Assembly (NCBI GenBank): GCA_021812735.1
Contig: JAKAMV010000708.1
Span: 1 to 5,397 of the forward strand
Source: Chloroflexota bacterium
GTDB lineage: Bacteria; Chloroflexota; Limnocylindria; Limnocylindrales; CSP1-4
Direction: 5' to 3'
Length of the DNA: 5,397 bases
Both the position numbers and the translations under genes were made by a program. Positions within the stretch are counted from its first letter, which is position 1, and each line of letters starts with the position of its first letter. Positions 1 through 5,292 of the stretch are shown here, one piece after another. The notes under the pieces were generated by a model, which worked only from the letters and a program-made list of their open reading frames with translations, had not been told where the DNA came from and did no database searches.

Positions 1-693
1 CCCCAGCGTGTACTGCCGGATGCTGAGGGCGCGGATGCCTGCGAGCAGCCCGGCCAGGACCCCCTCCCAGACGAGGACGTAGATGAGGCCGAACGCGAGC
101 GCGCGCCCGGTGACGAGGCTGAGGGCGAAGAACACGGTCGCGTAGACGGTCGCGCCGACCGCGGTCCCGACGGCCGCCCCAATGGCCCCGGACCAGCCCG
201 GCCCGCCCACCTGGAGGATGGCCGCGGCCACGAACGAGGCCGGCGCCACGAACACGATCGACAGCCCCACGGCGACGAGCAGCTTGGCCACGACGATCCG
301 CCAGCGGGCAATCGGCTTGATGAGCAGGAAGATGGCCGTCCCGTCCTCCAGTTCGGCGCCGAGCACGGCGGTCCCGAAGACGAGGCCGACGATCGGGAGC
401 AGCGTGGTCACGATGAGCCGGTCCATGATCGCGGTCGCCACCGCCTCGTCGTCGATGCCGGCCCGCCCCGACAGCCGGACGAGGGCGGCCACCGCAACCG
501 GCAGCGTCGCCAGCAGCGCGAGGAGCAGGCTGCGCCTTCGGCTCAGGAGGCTGCGCGCCGTCAGGGCCGCGATCGTCAGGATGACCGAGCGACGACCGCT
601 CGCCGCGGTCGGCCGGGACGCCGGCGGCAGGGCTGGCGCGAGTCCCGACGGCGGGGCGCCCGTCATCGGCCCGTCTCCCGGCGGCAGGCTCAT
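1..693 (-). CDS. ABC-2 type transporter permease (C-terminus beyond window)
   Basis: This is a membrane subunit of an ABC exporter, the fourth gene of the ABC operon. The visible 231 codons start at ATG 693-691, which overlaps the TGA of the preceding ATPase gene as ATGA, and no stop is reached before the left edge. After a Pro/Ala-rich cytoplasmic N-terminus of about 35 residues, hydrophobic stretches lie near residues 56-74, 93-112, 134-160, 168-192 and 197-221. The loop ELEDGT (114-119) followed by LLIKPIARWRIVVAK (123-137) is the usual pattern of ABC-2 permeases (an E-x-x-x-GT then a KP/RP-x-x-R segment after the second helix). No clear Shine-Dalgarno precedes the start, which fits coupling to the upstream gene. 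A second in-frame ATG lies at 666-664. The family call is firm; the substrate is unknown. Confidence 0.85.
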   Translation of the reverse strand, partial: MSLPPGDGPMTGAPPSGLAPALPPASRPTAASGRRSVILTIAALTARSLLSRRRSLLLALLATLPVAVAALVRLSGRAGIDDEAVATAIMDRLIVTTLLPIVGLVFGTAVLGAELEDGTAIFLLIKPIARWRIVVAKLLVAVGLSIVFVAPASFVAAAILQVGGPGWSGAIGAAVGTAVGATVYATVFFALSLVTGRALAFGLIYVLVWEGVLAGLLAGIRALSIRQYTLG

Positions 694-1688
694 CGCTGGA
701 CCAGGTAGCCGAACACGCTCTCGAGGTCCTCGTCGGTCGGGCGCAGCTCCCAGATCGAGACCTCGCCCGCCCGGGCGATCACCGGCAGCGCGCGCGCGAA
801 CCCGGCGTAGTCCGAGGTCCGGACCGCGAGCCGACCGCCGTCGAGCTGGACGCCGAACACGGACGGATGGCCGACGAGCGCTGCCGCGAGCCTCCGGTCG
901 TCAGAGGAGCGCAGCGTGAACGTGTGCGGCCGGTCGGTCATGAGCCGCCGGATCTCGCGGAAGTCGCCCGCCGCCGCGAGGCGGCCGGACACGATCACCA
1001 GCACATTCTGGGCGAGCCGCTCGACCTCCTCGAGGATGTGCGAGCTGAACAGGATGACCCGCCCCGCCTCGGCCATCCGCCCGAGCAGCTCCATCATCTG
1101 CAGGCGCTGGCGGGGGTCCATCCCGTTGAACGGCTCGTCGAGGAGCAGGATGGACGGGTCGTGGACCAGGGCGCCCGCGATCTTCGCCCGCTGGCGCATC
1201 CCCTTGGAGTACGTGCCGACCGCGCGGTCGGCCGCGTCGGTCAGGCCCACCATCTCGATCGCGTGCCTCGCGGCGCCGTCTGGGTCGGGCAGCCGCTGGA
1301 GCCGGGCGTTCAGCTGGGCGAACTCGAAGCCGGTGAGGAACGAGTGGACCGACTCACGCTCCGGGACCAGGCCCACGTCGCGATAGACCGTCGGGTTCCG
1401 CCAGCTCGGGGCGCCGTGGATGTTGACGAGGCCGTCTGAGGGCTGGAGCAGGCCCGCGAGCATGTGCAGGATCGTGGACTTGCCGGCGCCGTTCGGGCCG
1501 AGCAGGCCCGTGACCCCCCCGCCGAGGACGAACGAGATGTCGTTGACGGCCACCACGTTGCCGTACCACCGCGACGCGCCCAGGAGCTCAACTGCCGCCC
1601 CGGGAGTGGGCACCCGGGGCGCGGGCGCGCCGCTCCAGCCGGCGCCTGACGCCGGCCCCCAGAGCGGCACCCGACCGTTGCCACTCAC
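690..1688 (-). CDS. ABC transporter ATP-binding protein (second of the operon)
   Basis: This is a cytoplasmic ATPase that energises an ABC exporter, probably paired with the permease just downstream. From GTG 1688-1686 it is 332 residues. Motifs seen: Walker A GPNGAGKST (64-72), VPE at the Q-loop position (108-110), signature YSKGMRQR (160-167), Walker B ILLLDEP (180-186), D-loop NGMDP (188-192) and H-loop SSH (215-217). Residues 218-332 form the accessory C-terminal region typical of ABC-2 partner ATPases, ending EDLESVFGYLV. The reading frame stays open upstream to 2711, but there it only shadows the permease gene. The GTG start overlaps the permease TGA as GTGA and is preferred for that reason. 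It leaves a Gly/Pro/Ala-rich lead of about 30 residues, and GTG 1613-1611 is an alternative. Neither has a good ribosome binding site. Confidence 0.93.
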   Translation of the reverse strand: MSGNGRVPLWGPASGAGWSGAPAPRVPTPGAAVELLGASRWYGNVVAVNDISFVLGGGVTGLLGPNGAGKSTILHMLAGLLQPSDGLVNIHGAPSWRNPTVYRDVGLVPERESVHSFLTGFEFAQLNARLQRLPDPDGAARHAIEMVGLTDAADRAVGTYSKGMRQRAKIAGALVHDPSILLLDEPFNGMDPRQRLQMMELLGRMAEAGRVILFSSHILEEVERLAQNVLVIVSGRLAAAGDFREIRRLMTDRPHTFTLRSSDDRRLAAALVGHPSVFGVQLDGGRLAVRTSDYAGFARALPVIARAGEVSIWELRPTDEDLESVFGYLVQR

Positions 1689-2608
1689 GCCGCGATCGTC
1701 CGGTAGCGCTGGACCAGGATCCCGCCGGCTCCAAGCGCGATGACGCATGCGGTGATAACGCCGAGCACGGCGGGCAGGCCGGTCTTCGGCCACACGGGAG
1801 GCGACGGGGCGACGCCGAAGAACCAGGCGTTCGCGGCATCGAGGACGGTGCCGAGGTCGAGCAGGACGACCCACCGCGAGGCCGAACCGAGGTCGAGCCC
1901 CATGATGACCAGGACGATGATCCCCGGCACGATGAACAGCGCGAAGACCGTGACCGTGGCGTAGGCGCGGCGCGTGATGTAGGCGGCGACCACGAGGGCG
2001 ACGCCAGCCGTCGCCGCGGCCGTCAGCACGACCGAGCCCAGAATGGCCGGCCACGCGCCGGCCTCGCGTCCCAACGCGCCCGCGATGTCGGACGTGAGCA
2101 GGACCTTCCCCACGGTCAGGATGGCGTGGGGCACTAGCAGCAGGACGACGACCGCGAGGGACAGGCCCGCGAGCTTGGCGAGCGCGTAGTCCGCGCGCAG
2201 CAGCGCCCGGGAGAAGTAGAGGCTCAGGACCCGGTAGCGGACGTCGCGACCGAGGAGCTCGGGCGCCTGGACGGCCACCAGGATCGTCGCGAACAGGCCG
2301 ACCGCGCTCGCCATGTCCGGGTGGTCTGGGATCTGGCTCAGCCCGCTCACGCCGAAGCGGGCGGCGAACGCGTTCATGGCCACGATGATCACGGCGACGA
2401 TCGCCGGGAGCACGAGGCAGAAGGCCGGCAGGATCTTCGCCCGGGCGGGCCGCCCCACCCCGTACGCGGCCCGGAGCGCGCCGACGAACAGCGTCGTGAA
2501 CGCGTGCCGCCGGCCCAGGCGCGGGCCCTCGTACCGGCGATAGCCGATGTCGTAGATGCTGCCAGCGGGACTCGGTCCGGTGGTCATCCGATGGCCCCCG
2601 GCCGTCAT
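1685..2608 (-). CDS. ABC transporter permease
   Basis: This is an integral membrane subunit of an ABC exporter, 307 residues, second gene of the operon. The N-terminal cytoplasmic segment contains IYDIGYRRYEGPRLGRRHA (18-36), a motif I recognise from permeases of high-GC bacteria. Hydrophobic segments follow near residues 59-80, 99-116, 145-165, 186-210, 218-240 and 278-298, giving about six membrane spans. ATG 2608-2606 overlaps the TGA of the upstream ATPase gene as ATGA, and a strong GGAGGT sits five bases before it, inside the end of that gene, so this start is well supported. A second ATG (2587-2585) has no comparable site. The gene ends in a GTGA overlap with the next ATPase. It probably works with the ATPase at 2605-3621. 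The substrate is unknown. Confidence 0.9.
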   Translation of the reverse strand: MTAGGHRMTTGPSPAGSIYDIGYRRYEGPRLGRRHAFTTLFVGALRAAYGVGRPARAKILPAFCLVLPAIVAVIIVAMNAFAARFGVSGLSQIPDHPDMASAVGLFATILVAVQAPELLGRDVRYRVLSLYFSRALLRADYALAKLAGLSLAVVVLLLVPHAILTVGKVLLTSDIAGALGREAGAWPAILGSVVLTAAATAGVALVVAAYITRRAYATVTVFALFIVPGIIVLVIMGLDLGSASRWVVLLDLGTVLDAANAWFFGVAPSPPVWPKTGLPAVLGVITACVIALGAGGILVQRYRTIAA

Positions 2609-3621
2609 GACGGACCTCCGCGACCGCTGCCCGCGGACGTGCCCGCGGAGGCCTGAGCCGGATCGCCGGCGGCGGTCCGGGCCGCGACGTCGTCGCGGAA
2701 CAGGTCCTCAAGCGAGTGGCGGCCCTGCTCGACGCGGACCAGCGGCAGGCCGAGATCGGCCGCCAGGTCGCGAACCGCGTCGAACGGCGCTCCGCCGCCG
2801 AGGGCGATCCGCACGGTCCGGTCGGCGCGGCCGGAGCCCTCCAGGAGTCGCAGGCCCCGAGCGGCCAGGCCGGCGGCGAGTGCCTCGCGCCCCTCCTCCA
2901 CCTCGACAGTCAGGACCCCGGTCTCGGCGGTGAACTCGGCCATCGGTGCCGCACGGAGGAGGCGGCCGGCATCGATCGCGACGAGGTGGTCGCACACCTC
3001 CTCGATCTCGCCCAGCAGGTGGCTGGCGAGCACGATGGCGATCCCGAACTCGGTCCCCGTCCGCCGGATCAGCCCCAGCATCTCCTCGCGTCCTGCCGGG
3101 TCGAGGCCGTTGGTGGGCTCATCGAGGAGGAGGAGCCGAGGATCGTGGACGATGGCCTGGGCGAGCTGGACGCGCTGGCGCATTCCAGTGGAGTAGCCGC
3201 CGATCGGACGGTAGCGCTCCTCGGCCAGCCCCACGTGGCGAAGGACATCCGCAGTCCGCTCGCGGGCAGCCTTGGCGGGCAGGCCCGACAGCTGGCCGGC
3301 CTGGGCGACGAACTCGGTGGCACTCACGTCCGGCGGCAGGGCCGGATGCTCGGGCATGTAGCCGACAAAGCGCCGGAGCTGGGTGCCCTCGCTCCACGGG
3401 ACATAGCCCATGACCTCCGCGCGGCCGCTTGTGGGCGCCAGCAACCCGAGCAGGATCTTGAGGAACGTGCTCTTGCCGGCGCCGTTCGCACCGACCAAGC
3501 CGACGATCCCGGCCGGGATGTCGAGCGTCAGGGCGTCGAGCGCGACGACACCCGGAAACCGCTTGGTCAGCTCTCCGACCCGGATCAGCGGCTCCGCCGT
3601 TGCGGCGTTGGCTTCGAGCAT
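2605..3621 (-). CDS. ABC transporter ATP-binding protein (first of the operon)
   Basis: This is a cytoplasmic ATPase of an ABC exporter, 338 residues from ATG 3621-3619. Motifs seen: Walker A GANGAGKST (44-52), GYMPE at the Q-loop position (87-91), signature YSTGMRQR (143-150), Walker B LLLLDEP (163-169), D-loop NGLDP (171-175) and H-loop ASH (199-201). The C-terminal region ends in the common SLEDLF element, followed by about 20 low-complexity Ala/Gly/Ser residues. An in-frame GTG at 3681-3679 would add 20 residues. I reject it because those codons span a long perfect inverted repeat (3636-3678), because its AAGGGA abuts the codon with no spacing, and because ATP-binding domains of this type normally start close to residue 10. 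It leads the four-gene ABC operon and overlaps the next gene by four bases. Confidence 0.93.
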   Translation of the reverse strand: MLEANAATAEPLIRVGELTKRFPGVVALDALTLDIPAGIVGLVGANGAGKSTFLKILLGLLAPTSGRAEVMGYVPWSEGTQLRRFVGYMPEHPALPPDVSATEFVAQAGQLSGLPAKAARERTADVLRHVGLAEERYRPIGGYSTGMRQRVQLAQAIVHDPRLLLLDEPTNGLDPAGREEMLGLIRRTGTEFGIAIVLASHLLGEIEEVCDHLVAIDAGRLLRAAPMAEFTAETGVLTVEVEEGREALAAGLAARGLRLLEGSGRADRTVRIALGGGAPFDAVRDLAADLGLPLVRVEQGRHSLEDLFRDDVAARTAAGDPAQASAGTSAGSGRGGPS

Positions 3622-3629
3622 GGTGATTG

Positions 3630-3635
3630 ATGGTA
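3630..3635 (-). promoter_or_regulatory. possible -10 element for a near-leaderless ABC operon transcript
   Basis: Read on the minus strand, TACCAT fits the TANNNT form of a bacterial -10 box and ends eight bases before ATG 3621. Transcription would then start at or within two bases of the ATG. This agrees with the lack of a usable Shine-Dalgarno before that ATG (the nearest G-run is about 15 bases away). No good -35 box lies at 16-18 bases upstream; that stretch is the inverted repeat. This is inference from pattern only. Confidence 0.3.
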
Positions 3636-3678
3636 GCCCCCCAGCCGGGTCGGCTTGGCCGTCACTCGGCTGGGGGGC
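3636..3678 (-). terminator. perfect 12-bp inverted repeat, probable terminator without U-tract
   Basis: The arms GCCCCCCAGCCG (3636-3647) and CGGCTGGGGGGC (3667-3678) are exact reverse complements. The enclosed bases hold a further 4-bp pairing, CGGC (3651-3654) with GCCG (3658-3661), so the whole stretch can fold into one long GC-rich hairpin. It begins 22 bases after the stop of the FMN-binding protein gene and ends 15 bases before the ABC operon start. No T-run follows on either strand, so a classic intrinsic terminator is not shown. Hairpins lacking a U-tract are proposed as terminators in high-GC bacteria. It could equally be a regulator's operator or a 5' structural element. Confidence 0.55.
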
Positions 3679-3700
3679 CACTCCCTTGGCGCCACGTGCG

Positions 3701-4090
3701 CTAGAGGAGCGTCAGCACCTCATCGGCGCGCACGACGAGCGCTGCGCGAGCCCATGGGAACGTGCGGCGGACGGCCTCGGCCCGCGCCCCGGTCGCCTCG
3801 ACCGTGCCATGCCCGCGAAGCAGGCAGCCCCGGCCGGCCCCGCTGTTTCCCGCGACCGACCGCGAGGCGGCCATCAGCTCAACGCGGCTGCCCTGGGCGA
3901 GGTTCGCCTCGGTTCGGGCCATGCCGCCCATGGGGATCAAGACGACGCCCGCCTCCCAGTCCACGCCCAACACGCGGACGTAGTCACCCCAGGTGGCGGA
4001 GAGGTGCGGCCCGTCCGCTCCCGCCGTGGCGACGGTCACCCACTCCGTTGCCTCGAGGACTGCCCTGCACGCGCCATCGATCCTTGCCAC
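3701..4090 (-). CDS. FMN-binding split-barrel protein (PNPOx-like, FMN-bp type)
   Basis: This is a small soluble flavoprotein-like protein of 129 residues. It resembles the Desulfovibrio FMN-binding protein (about 122 residues) over its full length as I recall that sequence: GADGPHLSATWGDYVRVL (24-41), IPMGGMARTEANLA (52-65), ASRSVAGNSGAGRGCLLRG (75-93) and FPWARAALVV (111-120) match its conserved blocks in order. The family is a pyridoxamine-phosphate-oxidase-like split barrel that binds FMN, usually as a dimer; its physiological electron partner is not settled. GTG 4090-4088 is chosen because GAGGAGG lies five bases before it and because homologues begin about 15-20 residues before the TEW motif. 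ATG 4162-4160 would add 24 Arg/Ser/Pro-rich residues and has no such site. It is a single gene, followed by a strong hairpin. Confidence 0.85.
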   Translation of the reverse strand: MARIDGACRAVLEATEWVTVATAGADGPHLSATWGDYVRVLGVDWEAGVVLIPMGGMARTEANLAQGSRVELMAASRSVAGNSGAGRGCLLRGHGTVEATGARAEAVRRTFPWARAALVVRADEVLTLL

Positions 4091-4371
4091 CGCATCCTCC
4101 TCGTCGCTGGGGCGACGCCCGCGATGGCTCAGCCGCGGGCGCGACCGCGACGGACGGTCCATCGCGAGCTCGCCGACATGATGCCCCACGGTGGACGGCA
4201 TCCGAGGTCGCACCCACACTGCCCCTCGCCGTGCGCTCCGCAGGTCGAGCAGCGCGCACCGAACTGCTGCCGTCCCAAGTCTCGACCGCACGCCTCGCCG
4301 AACCGGGGCGCGGCGCCCGGGCGGGACCCATCGGCCGGACCAACAGCCTTGCTGGCCGTGAGCCCGCCGCG
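4091..4371 (-). other. 281-base gap with cysteine-rich open frame, no confident gene
   Basis: No confident gene lies between the DUF4280 stop and the FMN-bp start. The minus frame continuing directly after the DUF4280 TGA (4374-4372) stays open for 80 codons to a TGA at 4131-4129. It has six Cys between 4290 and 4198 (C-x12-C-x2-C-x7-C-x-C-x3-C), including the zinc-ribbon-like piece ARCSTCGAHGEGQC. It has no ATG or GTG before the first Cys, and its third positions are less GC-rich than those of neighbouring genes. A weak stem (4338-4345 with 4350-4357, two G-U pairs, no T-run) could be a poor terminator for the DUF4280 unit. The region may be non-coding, a decayed gene or a readthrough extension. 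Confidence 0.4.
4096..4102 (-). promoter_or_regulatory. ribosome binding site deciding the FMN-bp start
   Basis: GAGGAGG on the minus strand lies five bases upstream of GTG 4090-4088. It is the only good Shine-Dalgarno near the 5' end of this gene and is the reason for preferring the GTG over the upstream ATG at 4162-4160. Confidence 0.7.
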
Positions 4372-4764
4372 TCAGCCGGTCGAGACGGTCATCTGGCCGG
4401 GCGAGACGATGGTGATCGAGCCACCCCAGGCGCACATGCACTGGCTGTCGCTGGTCAGCGCGGGCGTGCCGCCCAAAGACACGGTGGGGGAGCCGGGCGC
4501 CCACGGCGCGGTCGTCACGGGGATGCACGGCTGCGGCGTGAGGACACCCTGCGCGGCGGATGTCGCCGCGGCGACCTGCGGGTTGGACAGCGTCATGCAC
4601 ATCCCGAACGGCGCGATATTCGCGTTCGGCGCCTGGTCCGTGATCCGCGCCACGAGCTGACCGCCACCCTGGACGGGCTGCCCGGCGGGGACGACGGTGA
4701 GCGCCGAGGGCGTCGTGCCGAAGCTGCAGGCGATCTGGGCGCCGCTGACCACGACGGTGGACAT
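4372..4764 (-). CDS. DUF4280 (PAAR-like) protein
   Basis: The 130-residue protein matches the DUF4280 family (Pfam PF14107) over its whole length. Blocks seen: VSGAQIACSFGTTPSALTV (6-24), IAPFGMCMTLSNPQVAAAT (50-68), GVLTPQPCIPVTTAPWAPGS (73-92) and QCMCAWGGSITIVSPGQ (108-124). DUF4280 proteins are regarded as PAAR-like, that is, candidate spike-tip proteins of type VI secretion or extracellular contractile injection systems. That role is family-level knowledge and is not shown by this locus. There are five Cys (13, 56, 80, 109, 111) and no His, so any metal site must be cysteine-based, unlike the His-rich site of classical PAAR. There is no signal peptide or membrane span. It starts five bases after the ACT gene stop, and AAGGTG at 4773-4778, inside that gene, serves as its ribosome binding site, so the two are cotranscribed and probably coupled. 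Confidence 0.88.
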   Translation of the reverse strand: MSTVVVSGAQIACSFGTTPSALTVVPAGQPVQGGGQLVARITDQAPNANIAPFGMCMTLSNPQVAAATSAAQGVLTPQPCIPVTTAPWAPGSPTVSLGGTPALTSDSQCMCAWGGSITIVSPGQMTVSTG

Positions 4765-4769
4765 GTCCG

Positions 4770-5156
4770 CTACACCTTGCCGGCGGCGGCGAGGGCCGTC
4801 CGCAGCCGAGCATGCTCATCGCTGCCCAGGACCAGCCGCCCGTCGAGCGTGGTGTAGAGCAGGTTGATGTTGACACCGGCCTCCGCGACCAGCCGCAGGA
4901 CAGCAGCGGCACCGCCGGGCCGGTTCTGCACCTCCACGACCACCACGGGTCGCTCGGCCTCGATCTCGACACCCCCGTTGAGGAGCGTCCGCCGCCCGCG
5001 CTCCGCGTCGAGGACGAGGACGTGGAGGAGTCCTGTCTCGCCGGTCTCGTAGCCGCAGGCGGCTTCGATGTTCACGCCCCCGCGCCCGAGCGCGTCGGCC
5101 ACCTGGAGCAGCGTTCCGGGACGGTTCGGGACCCGGACCTCGAGATCGATCGCCAT
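4770..5156 (-). CDS. tandem ACT-domain protein
   Basis: This 128-residue cytoplasmic protein consists almost entirely of two ACT-type small-molecule-binding domains. The first spans about residues 1-50, with RVPNRPGTLLQVADAL (8-23) and GGVNIEAA (26-33). The second spans about 71-115, with VEVQNRPGGAAAVL (74-87) and AGVNINLLYT (93-102). The N-R-P-G turn followed by a helix and G-V-N-I is the ACT ligand-site pattern, usually for amino acids, and no catalytic domain is attached. Such stand-alone double-ACT proteins are thought to be regulators or sensors, but the ligand here is unknown. ATG 5156-5154 is supported by GGAGGT six bases upstream. The frame is open further to 5387, but that part is Arg-rich and lacks family features. 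It is first in a two-gene unit with DUF4280. Confidence 0.88.
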   Translation of the reverse strand: MAIDLEVRVPNRPGTLLQVADALGRGGVNIEAACGYETGETGLLHVLVLDAERGRRTLLNGGVEIEAERPVVVVEVQNRPGGAAAVLRLVAEAGVNINLLYTTLDGRLVLGSDEHARLRTALAAAGKV

Positions 5157-5176
5157 CCCGCAACCTCCGCTGCGGG
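5157..5176 (-). promoter_or_regulatory. hairpin displaying the ACT gene Shine-Dalgarno in its loop
   Basis: On the minus strand, CCCGCA and TGCGGG form a perfect 6-bp stem whose 8-base loop, GCGGAGGT, contains the complete Shine-Dalgarno. The stem ends directly at ATG 5156. The ribosome binding site itself is strong. Whether the stem folds in vivo or controls translation is inference. Confidence 0.5.
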
Positions 5177-5202
5177 CACCGGGAGGGGCGCCCTCGACCC
5201 GC

Positions 5203-5231
5203 AGCCTACGCGCCTCCGCCCGGCGCGTCCA
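5203..5231 (-). promoter_or_regulatory. candidate promoter of the ACT-DUF4280 unit
   Basis: On the minus strand, TGGACG (5231-5226) and TAGGCT (5208-5203) are separated by 17 bases, resembling a housekeeping -35/-10 pair (four of six -35 matches; -10 of TANNNT form). The predicted start near 5196 would leave a leader of about 40 bases containing the hairpin at 5157-5176. There is no other promoter-like pair close to the gene. Confidence 0.45.
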
Positions 5232-5292
5232 TCGCTTCCGACACCTCGGCCTGTGAGGCCACCGGCTCGCTCGCCTCCTGTCCCCGCCCGCA

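Noticed and set aside
1689..2711. N-terminal extension of the second ATPase gene to give a 673-residue protein
   Set aside because: The extension is an Arg/Gly/Pro-rich out-of-frame reading of the permease gene at 1685-2608. The GTG at 1688 with a GTGA overlap is a sufficient start.
2716..3630. 304-codon plus-strand open frame opposite the first ATPase gene
   Set aside because: It is antisense to a gene with all ABC ATPase motifs in order. Its product shows no domain.
4338..4357. Stem after the DUF4280 stop as an intrinsic terminator
   Set aside because: It has only eight pairs, two of them G-U, a 4-base loop and no T-run, so it is too weak to call as a feature.
3410..4857. Two long plus-strand open frames (about 400 codons each) across the FMN-bp and DUF4280 genes
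   Set aside because: They are rich in Arg/Pro/Ala/Gly, match no family, and lie opposite minus-strand genes with clear full-length family motifs. Long antisense frames are expected at this GC content.
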